Positions 41,729-50,681 of a DNA stretch of 64,000 nt are shown here, one piece after another. The translations under genes and the position numbers were made by a program. Origin of the DNA: Alloalcanivorax balearicus MACL04 (GTDB taxonomy: Bacteria > Pseudomonadota > Gammaproteobacteria > Pseudomonadales > Alcanivoracaceae); assembly GCF_025532145.1 (NCBI RefSeq), contig NZ_ARXS01000019.1:1-64000 (forward strand), read 5' to 3'. How positions within the stretch are numbered: position 1 is the first letter of the stretch; each line of letters begins with the position of its first letter. The notes beneath the pieces were generated by a model. That model was not told the DNA's origin. It did no database searches and saw only the letters and a list, made by a program, of their open reading frames with translations.

Positions 41729-43150
41729 ATGTACATCAACGGTGAATGGATCAACAAGGACAACACCTTCGCGGTGTTCAACCCCGCCACCAATGAGCAG
41801 ATCGGTACCGTCGCCGACGCTGATGACGCCGACATCACGGCGGCCATCGAGGCGGCCAACATCGCCTTCGCGTCCTGGTCCGCCACCACCGCCTATGAAC
41901 GAGCGGCGCTGCTGTACAAGGCCCACGGGCTGATGCTGGCGCGCAAACGGGAGCTGGCGGAGTTGATGACCCGCGAGCAGGGCAAACCCCTCAAGGCGGC
42001 GCTCAACGAAGTGGGTTACGGCGCCGACTTTCTGCTGTGGTTCGCCGAGGAAGCCAAGCGTATGTATGGCGAAACCATTCCGTCCGCCCGCGCCAATCAG
42101 CGCTTCTGGGTACAGCAGCATCCAGTGGGCGTGGTCGGCGCGATCACGCCGTGGAATTACCCGATCTCGATGATCACCCGCAAGCTGGCGCCGGCGGTGG
42201 CGGCGGGCTGCACCATCGTGTTGAAACCGGCGGAAGCGACGCCGTTGTGCGCCCGGGCCATGTTCGAGATTTTTCACGAGGCCGGTTTCCCGCCAGGCGT
42301 GGTGAACCTGATCACCAAACAGGATCCGAAGCCGGTGGGTGAAGCGTTCTGCACTCATCCGCTGGTGAAAAAAATTACTTTCACCGGTTCCACGCCCGTG
42401 GGCAAGTACCTGTCCGGGCTGGCCGGCGGCCATCTCAAACGGGTTTCCATGGAGCTGGGTGGCCATGCGCCGGCCATTGTCTTCAATGATGTGGATCCGG
42501 TGCATGCGGCCAAGGGCTTGTCGCTGGTGAAATTCCTTAACACCGGTCAGGCCTGCATCAGCCCCAATCGCATTTTTGTTCAGCGCGACATCATCGAGCC
42601 GTTCCTGGCGGAGATGAGCAATCGCATCGCCAAACTGAAAGCCGGCAATGGCATGGAAGAGGGCATCAGCATCGGCCCGCTGATCAACCAGGCGGCCATC
42701 GACAAGGTGGCCGGGCAGGTGGACGACGCGGTGGCCAAGGGCGCCCGCCTGATGCAGGGCGGTGAGCGCCTGTTCGCCGGTGAAGCCGATCGCGGGCATT
42801 TCTATGCGCCGACCCTGCTGGCGGACGTGACTCCGGACATGCGTATTTACCGCGAGGAGACGTTCGGACCGGTGGCGCCGGTGATCCCCTTCGATAACGA
42901 AGAGGAGGTGCTGGCCATGGCCAACGATACCCATTACGGGCTGGCGGCCTACGTCTATACCGAGAAGCTGTCCCGGGCGATCCGCATGTTCGAAGGGCTG
43001 CGGTTCGGCATCATCGGCATCAACGACATCAACCCCACCAGCGCGGCGGCGCCGTTTGGTGGCATGAACGAGAGTGGTCTGGGGCGCGAGGGCGCCCGCG
43101 AAGGGCTGCTGGAATATCTGGAAACCAAGCTCGGTGGCGTGGCGGTCTGA
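41729..43150 (+). CDS. gabD: NAD(P)-dependent succinate-semialdehyde/aldehyde dehydrogenase
   Basis: Aldehyde dehydrogenase superfamily, 473 residues. The catalytic Glu242 is in MELGGHAPA and the nucleophile Cys276 in NTGQACISPNR; PWNYPISMITRKLAPA and FTGSTPVGKYL bind coenzyme. The C-terminal INDINPTSAAAPFGGMNESG block, with a residue pattern typical of succinate-semialdehyde dehydrogenases, favours GabD over other ALDHs. It starts 17 bases after the dehydrogenase gene and ends with a strong terminator. The exact aldehyde in this pathway is not certain. Confidence 0.83.
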   Translation: MYINGEWINKDNTFAVFNPATNEQIGTVADADDADITAAIEAANIAFASWSATTAYERAALLYKAHGLMLARKRELAELMTREQGKPLKAALNEVGYGADFLLWFAEEAKRMYGETIPSARANQRFWVQQHPVGVVGAITPWNYPISMITRKLAPAVAAGCTIVLKPAEATPLCARAMFEIFHEAGFPPGVVNLITKQDPKPVGEAFCTHPLVKKITFTGSTPVGKYLSGLAGGHLKRVSMELGGHAPAIVFNDVDPVHAAKGLSLVKFLNTGQACISPNRIFVQRDIIEPFLAEMSNRIAKLKAGNGMEEGISIGPLINQAAIDKVAGQVDDAVAKGARLMQGGERLFAGEADRGHFYAPTLLADVTPDMRIYREETFGPVAPVIPFDNEEEVLAMANDTHYGLAAYVYTEKLSRAIRMFEGLRFGIIGINDINPTSAAAPFGGMNESGLGREGAREGLLEYLETKLGGVAV

Positions 43151-43175
43151 CCGCCCGGCCCGTTCGGCTCCGTTG

Positions 43176-43199
43176 AAAGGCCCGCTTCGGCGGGCTTTT
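43176..43199 (+). terminator. Rho-independent terminator after gabD
   Basis: A GC-rich hairpin GCCCGC-TTCG-GCGGGC (43180-43195) is preceded by AAAG and followed by TTTTG, with a stable TTCG tetraloop. It lies about 30 bases after the gabD stop. Confidence 0.88.
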
Positions 43200-43204
43200 G
43201 TTTG

Positions 43205-43261
43205 GGTATTTATGCTTGATTAAAAAAGTATAAATACCTAGTATTCAGGGGAAAACCCCTG
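43205..43261. promoter_or_regulatory. AT-rich palindromic region upstream of transporter gene
   Basis: GGTATTTAT (43205-43213) and ATAAATACC (43230-43238) are perfect 9-base arms. Just after them, AATACCTAGTATT (43233-43245) is a further palindrome, and CAGGGG-AAAA-CCCCTG (43246-43261) a perfect hairpin without a T-run. Together they probably are the promoter/operator of the transporter gene that starts at 43325. No regulator is assigned. Confidence 0.4.
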
Positions 43262-43324
43262 ATTCAGAAAACGGCATCTCTGCCGCATCGATAACGCTAA
43301 TAAAGCCCGATAACGGAGAACAAC

Positions 43325-44707
43325 ATGAGTCTGCGAAAGAGAGCGGACGGGGGCGAACAGCCCTCGACGCTGGGTTTCCTCAAGCTGCGCATTCCTTTTG
43401 TCCACTACAAGCTGGAATTGCCGGACATCCTGCAAGGGGCGATCCTTTGTGTGGTGCCGCTGAGTATCACGGCACTGATGACCTCGGTGCTGGGCATTCC
43501 TTTCGAGATCGCCGTTGCTTTCGTGGTGATCAACAACTTCCTGTTCATGCTGCATGGTCACTTCGGTGATCCGGCGGTATCCGGTTGGATCACCGCTGGG
43601 ATTCCGTTGTATGTGGCGTTTCTGTCCGGCTATCCGGAGGGGGATGCGCGCATTCTGGCGTTGATTGCCTTGCAGTTGACGGTGGCGGGACTCTTTTTCG
43701 CCATGGGCTTGTTCAAGGGCGCGGATGTACTGGTTCGCAAGATGCCCATGTCGCTGAAGGCGGGGATTCTGGTGGGCGCCGGCTTCTCCGCCATAATGAC
43801 GGAGTTTTCCGCCACCGGGCGGGTGTGGACCATGCCGATCACCATTTTGCTCGGTACGGTCCTCGGCTTTTTCATGTTGTTTTCCCGCACCGCCGCGCCT
43901 TTGCGGGAGCGTTATTCCCTGTTCCGTTTCATTGCACAGTACGGTATCGCCGTACCGTTCGTGATCGCCTATGTGTTCGGTATTCTGATCGGCGAGGTCC
44001 AGGCGCCAACCCTGGAGTGGGGCTGGGTATCCCTGCCGTTTGGCGACATGCTCAATGATTACACCGTGTTCGGTCTGGGCTGGCCGCCGTTCCAGTATTT
44101 CCTCGATGCGTTGCCGCTGGCGCTGGCCGCCTATGTCATCGCCTTTGGCGATGTGCTGGTGATCGATTCCCTGTTCAAGAACGCGGATAAGGTGCGCAAG
44201 GACGAAAAACTGGTTTTCAGCCCGCGCCGTAACAGCATCATCGCCGGGCTCCGCAATCTGTTTCATGGTCTGTGCGCGCCCTTTATCAGCTTGTCCGGCC
44301 CGTCCTGGACTGGTGGTCAGGCGCTGGTGGTGAATCGTTATATGAACAACGATCGCAAGGCCATGGACAGTTATTGGGGCGGGGCCAACAGCATTTACTG
44401 GGGCATGAGTATTGCCCTTCTGTTGTTACCGGTGGTGTCCCTGTTCAAGCCAGGGTTGAACATTGGTCTGGCGCTGACGCTACTGATCCAGGGCTACCTG
44501 TGCGGTTATCTGGCGTTGGAAATGCTCAGCAAGGGGACCAATCTGCAGCGCGGCGTGGCGGTGATCGTCGGCGCCATTCTGGCCACTAAAGGCGCGGCCT
44601 GGGGGCTGGGCGCCGGTCTGATACTGTGGCTGGTACTGGAGCGCGATTGGCTCGCCGGCGACAGCCGCGCCGCTGCCGGCGCCGCTGAATCCGCCGGCTC
44701 CGAATAG
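43325..44707 (+). CDS. Multi-pass membrane transporter (NCS2/SulP-like)
   Basis: Polytopic membrane protein of 460 residues with about 12-14 hydrophobic segments, such as ILQGAILCVVPLSITALMTSVL and FRFIAQYGIAVPFVIAYVFGIL. The middle segment LALAAYVIAFGDVLVIDSLFKNAD and the GLRNLFHGLCAPFISLSGPSWTGGQ loop look like the substrate region of the nucleobase/anion (NCS2/SulP) superfamily. I do not recognise a named protein. The C-terminus is an Ala/Gly/Ser-rich tail. It lies between gabD and an acyl-CoA synthetase, so an organic acid is a plausible substrate. That is inference. Confidence 0.65.
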   Translation: MSLRKRADGGEQPSTLGFLKLRIPFVHYKLELPDILQGAILCVVPLSITALMTSVLGIPFEIAVAFVVINNFLFMLHGHFGDPAVSGWITAGIPLYVAFLSGYPEGDARILALIALQLTVAGLFFAMGLFKGADVLVRKMPMSLKAGILVGAGFSAIMTEFSATGRVWTMPITILLGTVLGFFMLFSRTAAPLRERYSLFRFIAQYGIAVPFVIAYVFGILIGEVQAPTLEWGWVSLPFGDMLNDYTVFGLGWPPFQYFLDALPLALAAYVIAFGDVLVIDSLFKNADKVRKDEKLVFSPRRNSIIAGLRNLFHGLCAPFISLSGPSWTGGQALVVNRYMNNDRKAMDSYWGGANSIYWGMSIALLLLPVVSLFKPGLNIGLALTLLIQGYLCGYLALEMLSKGTNLQRGVAVIVGAILATKGAAWGLGAGLILWLVLERDWLAGDSRAAAGAAESAGSE

Positions 44708-44798
44708 ACGGCACCGTGCCGCGAAAACAACAAAGTGACCTACCAACTAGGCGCCCCGTGATCGGCATGGGGCGCCCTCAATTCAGGAGACTCCGATC

Positions 44799-46427
44799 AT
44801 GTCCAGCACGCTTGCTTTCGATGCGGACCTGACGCCCAACGCCGCCAATTTCTCGGCTCTGACGCCGCTCACCTTTCTGACCCGTACCGCGCTGGCGCAT
44901 CCTTATCGCACCGCGGTGATCCATGGTCCGGTGCGGCGCACCTGGGGCGAGACTCATCAACGCTGTTTGCGGTTGGCCTCGGCGCTGCAGGCCATGGGCG
45001 TGGGACCCGGTGATACGGTGGCGGCGTTGCTGCCTAATGTGCCGGAAATGCTGGAGCTGCATTTCGCCGTCCCGATGCTGGGGGCGGTGCTCAACACCCA
45101 GAACACCCGCCTGGATGCGGCATCCATGGCGTTCATGCTGGATCACGGCCAGGCCAAGGTGTTCTTCACCGATCCGGAATTCCATGAACGCAGCCGGGAA
45201 GCGTTGTCCCGCTGCTCGGTCTCCCCTCTGGTGGTGGATGTGGAGGATCCGACTTTCGAGGGCGGTGAACGGGTCGGGGAACTGACCTTTGGTGAGCTTA
45301 TGGCGCGCGGGCGCGACGATTTCACCTGGCAGGCGCCGGCGGATGAATGGCAGGCGATCGCGCTGAACTACACTTCCGGCACCACCGGCGATCCCAAGGG
45401 CGTGGTCTACCACCACCGTGGCGCCTACCTGAATGTCTTGAGCAACATCATCGGACTGGGTCTGCCTCAGGGCGCCGCCTACCTGTGGACGCTGCCCATG
45501 TTCCACTGCAACGGCTGGTGTTTCCCCTGGGCGGTGACCGCCGTGGCCGGCACCCACGTGTGTCTGCGCCAGCCGCACCCGGAACCGATTTTCCGTGCCA
45601 TCAGCGAGCATAAGGTGACCCATTTTTGTGCCGCCCCGGTGGTACTGAACATGATGATCAACGCACCGGAAGAGCAACGACAGCCCTTCGATCACACCGT
45701 GACCGTGGCCACCGGCGGCGCCGCGCCGCCGGCCGCCACCATCGCCGCCATGGAAAACCTGGGGATCAATATCGTCCATCTGTACGGGCTCACCGAAACC
45801 TATGGGCCCAGTCTGGTGTGCGAATTCCAGGACCCGTGGGCGGATCTGTCCCTGGAGGAAAAAGCGGACAAGGTGGCGCGTCAGGGGATTCTGTCGCTGT
45901 CGATGACCGACATGATGGTGGCGAACCCGGACACACTGACGCCGGTGCCGCGGGACGGCGTCAGTCTCGGCGAGCTGTTCGTACGTGGTCACAGTGTCAT
46001 GAAAGGCTATCTCAACAATCCGCAGGGCACTGAAAAAGCCTTTGCCGGCGGCTGGTTCCACACCGGAGACCTGGGGGTGTGGCATGAGGACGGCTACGTG
46101 GAGATCAAGGACCGTTCCAAGGACATCATCATTTCCGGCGGCGAGAACATCTCCACTCTGGAAGTGGAGAGCGTGTTGTATGCCCACCCGGCGGTGCTGG
46201 AAGCGGCGGTGGTGGCCGGCCCCGATCCACATTGGGGAGAAATTCCCTGTGCCTTCATCGCGTTGAAGGGAGGACAGACGGTGAGCGAGGAAGACATCGT
46301 CAGTCACTGCCGGGAAGGCTTGGCGGGCTTCAAGTGTCCGAAAAAAGTGTTTTTCGTCGACGAGTTACCGAAAACCTCCACCGGCAAATTCCAGAAGCAT
46401 GTGTTGCGGGAGCAACTCAGCGCCTGA
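44799..46427 (+). CDS. Acyl-CoA synthetase (AMP-forming, AlkK-like)
   Basis: Activates fatty acids to acyl-CoA using ATP, 542 residues. Adenylation motifs are NYTSGTTGDPKGVVYHHRG (P-loop-like A3), YGLTETYGP (A5), TGDLGVWHEDGYVEIKDRSK (A7/A8) and the C-terminal catalytic Lys in PKTSTGKFQKHVLR. Patterns such as LPMFHCNGWCFPW are typical of the medium-chain AlkK/DMSP-CoA ligase group. Exact chain length cannot be read. It is followed by a strong terminator. A GC-rich inverted repeat (44750-44776) lies between it and the transporter gene. Confidence 0.88.
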   Translation: MSSTLAFDADLTPNAANFSALTPLTFLTRTALAHPYRTAVIHGPVRRTWGETHQRCLRLASALQAMGVGPGDTVAALLPNVPEMLELHFAVPMLGAVLNTQNTRLDAASMAFMLDHGQAKVFFTDPEFHERSREALSRCSVSPLVVDVEDPTFEGGERVGELTFGELMARGRDDFTWQAPADEWQAIALNYTSGTTGDPKGVVYHHRGAYLNVLSNIIGLGLPQGAAYLWTLPMFHCNGWCFPWAVTAVAGTHVCLRQPHPEPIFRAISEHKVTHFCAAPVVLNMMINAPEEQRQPFDHTVTVATGGAAPPAATIAAMENLGINIVHLYGLTETYGPSLVCEFQDPWADLSLEEKADKVARQGILSLSMTDMMVANPDTLTPVPRDGVSLGELFVRGHSVMKGYLNNPQGTEKAFAGGWFHTGDLGVWHEDGYVEIKDRSKDIIISGGENISTLEVESVLYAHPAVLEAAVVAGPDPHWGEIPCAFIALKGGQTVSEEDIVSHCREGLAGFKCPKKVFFVDELPKTSTGKFQKHVLREQLSA

Positions 46428-46439
46428 TTTCCCTGCGTT

Positions 46440-46469
46440 CTTCCGGGGGACTCCCCCGGAAGTTTTTTT
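46440..46469 (+). terminator. Rho-independent terminator after acyl-CoA synthetase
   Basis: Perfect 10-base stem CTTCCGGGGG-ACT-CCCCCGGAAG followed by seven T. It lies 12 bases after the acyl-CoA synthetase stop. Confidence 0.93.
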
Positions 46470-46499
46470 CCTGCCAGAACAGTCTGTCTTGTCATCTGT

Positions 46500-46530
46500 A
46501 ATGATGATGCTATGGTTAAAAGTCATCATT
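46500..46530. promoter_or_regulatory. Inverted repeat upstream of LysR regulator
   Basis: AATGATGA (46500-46507) and TCATCATT (46523-46530) form perfect 8-base arms 15 bases apart, directly before the LysR start. This T-N11-A-like dyad shape is usual for sites of LysR regulators, so autoregulation is a reasonable guess. Confidence 0.4.
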
Positions 46531-46537
46531 GATCGAG

Positions 46538-47446
46538 ATGAAGGCCATGCTGATCCGATCCCTGGAAATCTTTCAGGCCGTGGTGGAGAGCGGCAGTTTC
46601 AGTGCCGCCGCCGAGAGCCTGCATACGGTGCAGTCCAACGTCACCGCCCATATCAAGAAGCTGGAAAGCGAGCTGGGCGTGCGTGTGTTGGAGCGCCGCA
46701 ATCCGGTGGCGCTCACGTCCGCGGGGCATCAATTGCTGGGATACGCCCGCCGCATCGGTGATTTGCATAATGAGGCGCTCAACCACTTCAAGGGCGGTGG
46801 CGAACCCACCGGAGAATTGCGCCTGGGCAGCATGGAAACCACCGCCGCCGTGCATTTGCCGAAAGTGCTGCCCGCTTTCAGTCGACGCTGGCCGGCGGTC
46901 TCCCTGAATTTGCGCACCAGTCCTTCCGCCTGCTTGCTGGACGAACTTCGCGAGGGGCGCCTGGACGCGGCGTTCGTGATTGCCGGTAACGTCGGCGATG
47001 GTCTGATCATGAGGCCGGTGTTCCGTGAACGGTTGGTATTGGTGAGTGGCCGGCCGCTCGATGGCGTGCCGTGCGCGGCGGAATTGTCACGCACCTCCTT
47101 TTTGTCTTTCCGTCAGGGCTGTGGTTACCGGCAGACGGTGTCGGTGCTGCTGGCGGAGCAGGGCGCGCCCCCGGCGCCGATCCATGAGCTGGGCAGCCTG
47201 GACGCCATTCTGGGCTGTGTCAGCTCGGGTATGGGGCTGGCGGTATTGCCGGAATCCACGGTGCGCCAGTACCGCCATCGCTATCCGCTGCACTCGGTGC
47301 CCTTGCCGGAAGCGTTGTCGGCGGTGACCACGGCCATCGCCACCGCCGAGGAGAATACCTGGAGCCGGCCGTTGCGGGCCTTCATGGAAGGGCCCTGGTT
47401 ACCGGATCTGGACGAGCCGTCGCGGCCGGCGTTGGCCTCGGTGTAG
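46538..47446 (+). CDS. LysR-family transcriptional regulator
   Basis: LysR-type regulator of about 300 residues. The helix-turn-helix is at the N-terminus: SLEIFQAVVESGSFSAAAES, HTVQSNVTAHIKKLESELGV and RVLERRNPVALTSAG. The remainder is a two-lobed effector domain (GELRLGSMETTAAVHLPKVL, IHELGSLDAILGCVSSGMGL). The first ATG is at 46538; a TTG at 46529 and an ATG at 46547 are alternatives. The effector is unknown. It could control the flanking acyl-CoA synthetase genes. Confidence 0.88.
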   Translation: MKAMLIRSLEIFQAVVESGSFSAAAESLHTVQSNVTAHIKKLESELGVRVLERRNPVALTSAGHQLLGYARRIGDLHNEALNHFKGGGEPTGELRLGSMETTAAVHLPKVLPAFSRRWPAVSLNLRTSPSACLLDELREGRLDAAFVIAGNVGDGLIMRPVFRERLVLVSGRPLDGVPCAAELSRTSFLSFRQGCGYRQTVSVLLAEQGAPPAPIHELGSLDAILGCVSSGMGLAVLPESTVRQYRHRYPLHSVPLPEALSAVTTAIATAEENTWSRPLRAFMEGPWLPDLDEPSRPALASV

Positions 47447-47577
47447 TCCGGTACTGATCGGTTTGGCCATGACAAAATAGTCGGTTCTGACGAATACCCG
47501 CCGCTTTCTCCCAGGCAACATCAAGGGTCGACGCCTGCCAGGCGACACCCAAAAAACAACAACACTAGGAGAGGTTC

Positions 47578-49158
47578 ATGAACACGGAAGCCAGTCTGCG
47601 CCATCCGGGTCTGCACGCGCGGGTGAAGCCCGATCATCCCGCCGTGATTCTGGCGGATACCGGCCGCAGTATGAGTTATGCGGAGTTGGACGCCTTCGCC
47701 AACCGCCTGGCCCGGGTGCTGCAGAACGAAGGACTGGATTACGGTGAGCATATCGCCTGTTTGCTGGAAAACCGCCTGGAGTGCCCGGCGGTCCAGTGGG
47801 GCGGCCATTACGCCGGTCTGTATTACACCTTCGTCAGTACCCGGCTGAAACCGGAAGAGGTGCTCTACATTCTCGAGGATTGCGAGGCCCGGGTGGTGAT
47901 CCTCAGTGCGCAAACCGCCACCCCGGAACTGGTTGAGGCCATTGGCGAACTGCCGTTGGCACCGAAGATCTTCATGCTGGATGAGCCGCTACCGGGATGT
48001 GAATCCCTAGAACAGGCCATGGCAGGGCAGTCTCCGGAGGCGCTGCCCGGCGCCCGGGAAGGCAGCGACATGCTCTATTCTTCCGGCACCACCGGCCGCC
48101 CCAAGGGAGTGAAACCGGAAATCAGCGGCCTGCCGGTGGGCAGCACCGAAACCCTGGCGGGGTTGATCGAGCTGGCGTTCGGCGGCAACGGCGACATGGT
48201 CTACCTGTCTCCGGCGCCGTATTACCATGCCGCGCCGCTGAAATGGACCCGCGGCGTGCTGGTGCTCGGCGGCACCGCGGTGATCATGGAGAAGTTCGAT
48301 CCGCAGCGGGCACTGGAAAACATCCAGAAATATAAGGTCACCCATAGCCAGTGGGTGCCGACCATGTTCCACCGCATGCTGCACCTGCCCGAGGAAGTGC
48401 GTAACCGCTATGACGTTTCCAGCCTGAAAATGGCGGTGCACGCGGCGGCGCCCTGTCCGGTGACCACCAAGCAGGCGATGATCGACTGGTGGGGGCCGGT
48501 GATTTATGAGTACTACGGCAGCACCGAGGGCGCCGGCCTGACCATGACCAACAGCGAGGACTGGAAGAAACACACCGGCACCGTGGGCAAGGCAATCTAC
48601 GGCACCCTGCATATCGTCGACGAGGAAACCGGTGAGGAGCTGCCCATCGGCCAGGAAGGCGCCATCTACTTCTCCGGCGGCCACCCGTTCGAATACCACA
48701 AGGATCCGTCCAAGACCGCCGAGGCGCACAATGACGAGGGCTGGGCCTGTGTCGGGGATATCGGCTGGCTGGATGAGGACGGTTACCTGTATCTCACCGA
48801 CCGCAAGAGCAACATGATCATCTCCGGCGGCGTCAACATTTACCCGCAGGAGGTGGAAAACACCCTGATGGGACATCGTGCCGTATTCGACGTGGCGGTG
48901 ATCGGTATCCCCAATGAGGAGATGGGGGAATCCGTGCACGCCATCGTCCAGTCCCGCGAGGACAGGCCGGGCACCGCGGAACTGGCCACGGAGTTGCTGA
49001 GTTTCTGCCGTGAGAAACTGTCGTCGATCAAGTGTCCGCGCACGCTGGAATTCCGCGACACACTGCCCCGTGAGCCCAATGGCAAGCTGCTGAAGCGGTT
49101 GCTCAGGGATGAGTATCGGGAAGGAAGACGGAAAGCGGAGGGCTTCTTCAGCCTCTAG
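47578..49158 (+). CDS. Acyl-CoA synthetase (AMP-forming)
   Basis: Second AMP-forming acyl-CoA ligase, 526 residues. The signature is MLYSSGTTGRPKGVKPE, then YEYYGSTEGAG, VGDIGWLDEDGYLYLTDR and the C-terminal Lys in LPREPNGKLLKRLLRDEY. It differs from the AlkK-like neighbour in lacking the LPMFHCNGW block and has a SPAPYYHAAPLKW block, as in FadD-like and bile-acid/steroid-CoA ligases. AGGAGAGG upstream supports the ATG. It stands alone between the LysR gene and slyD. Confidence 0.87.
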   Translation: MNTEASLRHPGLHARVKPDHPAVILADTGRSMSYAELDAFANRLARVLQNEGLDYGEHIACLLENRLECPAVQWGGHYAGLYYTFVSTRLKPEEVLYILEDCEARVVILSAQTATPELVEAIGELPLAPKIFMLDEPLPGCESLEQAMAGQSPEALPGAREGSDMLYSSGTTGRPKGVKPEISGLPVGSTETLAGLIELAFGGNGDMVYLSPAPYYHAAPLKWTRGVLVLGGTAVIMEKFDPQRALENIQKYKVTHSQWVPTMFHRMLHLPEEVRNRYDVSSLKMAVHAAAPCPVTTKQAMIDWWGPVIYEYYGSTEGAGLTMTNSEDWKKHTGTVGKAIYGTLHIVDEETGEELPIGQEGAIYFSGGHPFEYHKDPSKTAEAHNDEGWACVGDIGWLDEDGYLYLTDRKSNMIISGGVNIYPQEVENTLMGHRAVFDVAVIGIPNEEMGESVHAIVQSREDRPGTAELATELLSFCREKLSSIKCPRTLEFRDTLPREPNGKLLKRLLRDEYREGRRKAEGFFSL

Positions 49159-49170
49159 GCGAAGAGAGGT

Positions 49171-49226
49171 ATCGCGGCTGGTGAGCCGCTCCTACACATT
49201 CCCTGCAGGAGTGATTCACCAGCCTC
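49171..49226. repeat. Hairpin between convergent acyl-CoA synthetase and slyD
   Basis: GGCTGGTGA...CTCCT pairs with AGGAGTGATTCACCAGCC; the two arms (about 18 bases each) differ in a four-base internal bulge. Its base composition differs from the main REP family although it has the same location type and a GCTCCTAC flank. Probable bidirectional transcript end. Confidence 0.65.
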
Positions 49227-49243
49227 GATTGGCGTGCCAGCGT

Positions 49244-49732
49244 TTAGTGGTCGTGGCCGTCCGGCCCGTGCACGTGGCCGTGCTGCTGCTCTTCTTCGCT
49301 GGATTCGCGGATATCGGTGATTTCCACGGCGAAGTTCAGGGTTTCCCCGGCCAGCGGATGGTTGCCGTCGATGGTGACCTGATCGCCATTCACCTCGGTG
49401 ATGGTGAAGATGCGCGGGCCGGCTTCCGTCTGTGCCTGGAATTGCATGCCCGGTTGCAGCTCATCGCCGGCGCCTTCAAAGGCGGAGGCGGGAACCTGCT
49501 GAATCAGGCCGTCGTGACGCTCGCCGTAGCCTTCTTCCGGGGCCACGGTAACGTCCAGCTTGTCACCCACTTCCTTGCCCACCAACGCCTTTTCCAGACC
49601 GGGGATGATGTTGCCGTGACCGTGCAGATAGGTCAGCGGCTCCTGCCGTTGATGGGAGGAGTCGATGGTCTGACCGGCGTTGTTGGTCAGGGTGTAGTGG
49701 AACGCCACCACCTTGTTGTCTGCAATTTGCAT
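49244..49732 (-). CDS. slyD: FKBP-type peptidyl-prolyl isomerase SlyD
   Basis: Cytosolic prolyl isomerase and metallochaperone. It opens MQIADNKVVAFHYTLTNNAG, has HGHGNIIPGLEKALVGKEVG, the insert-in-flap region (VAPEEGYGERHDGLIQQVP) and a His-rich tail HGHVHGPDGHDH that binds nickel or copper. The ATG at 49732 fits the family; the frame continues upstream without homology. Length is 162 residues, a little shorter than E. coli SlyD because of a shorter tail. Confidence 0.93.
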   Translation of the reverse strand: MQIADNKVVAFHYTLTNNAGQTIDSSHQRQEPLTYLHGHGNIIPGLEKALVGKEVGDKLDVTVAPEEGYGERHDGLIQQVPASAFEGAGDELQPGMQFQAQTEAGPRIFTITEVNGDQVTIDGNHPLAGETLNFAVEITDIRESSEEEQQHGHVHGPDGHDH

Positions 49733-50012
49733 GGATGCCCTTTTCGGGTTGATGAATTTTGGGCGGGAACCGTCCCCGCGCCCGCATACCGGCATGGTAA
49801 CAGGGCAGCGACGGCCGTGACCAATCGCCGCCCGGCTGCGCGCCAGCGCCCCGGACGTTATAATCGGCCCCGCTTGCCGCGTCACCGGCCTGTGCCATTG
49901 GTGCCTTTCCCCCGGGGACCGGACGGATCCGATACACTTTGAAAGGGTTTTCGCCGTTTCTTTACGGAGCCGTTCCGGCATCATGGGGGTCGGATATGGA
50001 GAATGCCCGACC

Positions 50013-50648
50013 ATGAAAACCCTGCCGCAGCTTTTCACCAACAACGAACAGTGGCGCCATCAGATCGAGGAAGAGCATCCCGGTTTCTTCCGTACTCTGG
50101 TAGGCCAGCAGAACCCGGAATTCCTGTGGATCGGCTGTGCCGATTCCCGTGTCCCGGCCAATGAAATCGTCGGCCTGATGCCCGGTGAGCTGTTCGTGCA
50201 CCGCAATGTGGCCAATCTGGTGCATCACACTGATTTCAATCTGCTCTCGGTGCTGCAGTTCGCCGTGGAAGTGCTCAAGATCAAGCATGTCATGGTGGTG
50301 GGGCATTACGGCTGTGGTGGCGTGCGTGCTGCCATGGAAGACCAGCCTCACGGGCTGATCGACAACTGGATCCGCCAGGTACGGGAGCTGTATCTGCGCC
50401 ACCGCAAGCAACTGGCGGACCTGGAGCCCACTGCCCGCCTTGATCGCATGTGCGAATTGAACGTGGCCCGCCAGGTGATCAACGTTTCCAATACCACGGT
50501 GGTGCAGGAAGCCTGGCGCCGCGAACAGCCCCTGACCATCCACGGCTGGATTTACGGCATCGGTGACGGCCGCCTCGGTGATCTGGGCATTGAGGTGGAC
50601 AACAATGCCCACCTGCGTGAATTGGAAAGCCAGGAATTCGAGGTCTGA
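50013..50648 (+). CDS. can: Beta-class carbonic anhydrase
   Basis: Zinc enzyme interconverting CO2 and bicarbonate. The zinc ligands are Cys42 and Asp44 in IGCADSRVPAN, His98 and Cys101 in VVGHYGCGGVR. Length of about 211 residues with the MKTLPQLFTNN start used by Can/CynT proteins. An upstream ATG at 49983 adds ten residues. The gene is convergent with copB and divergent from slyD with a 280-base gap, where I see only the two promoters' general region. Confidence 0.93.
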   Translation: MKTLPQLFTNNEQWRHQIEEEHPGFFRTLVGQQNPEFLWIGCADSRVPANEIVGLMPGELFVHRNVANLVHHTDFNLLSVLQFAVEVLKIKHVMVVGHYGCGGVRAAMEDQPHGLIDNWIRQVRELYLRHRKQLADLEPTARLDRMCELNVARQVINVSNTTVVQEAWRREQPLTIHGWIYGIGDGRLGDLGIEVDNNAHLRELESQEFEV

Positions 50649-50681
50649 TACCTCAGCACTCACGGGTACACCAACGTGAAT

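Noticed and set aside
43246-43261. Terminator hairpin before the transporter gene
   Set aside because: The stem is perfect but no T-run follows on either strand, and a good terminator already exists at 43176-43199.
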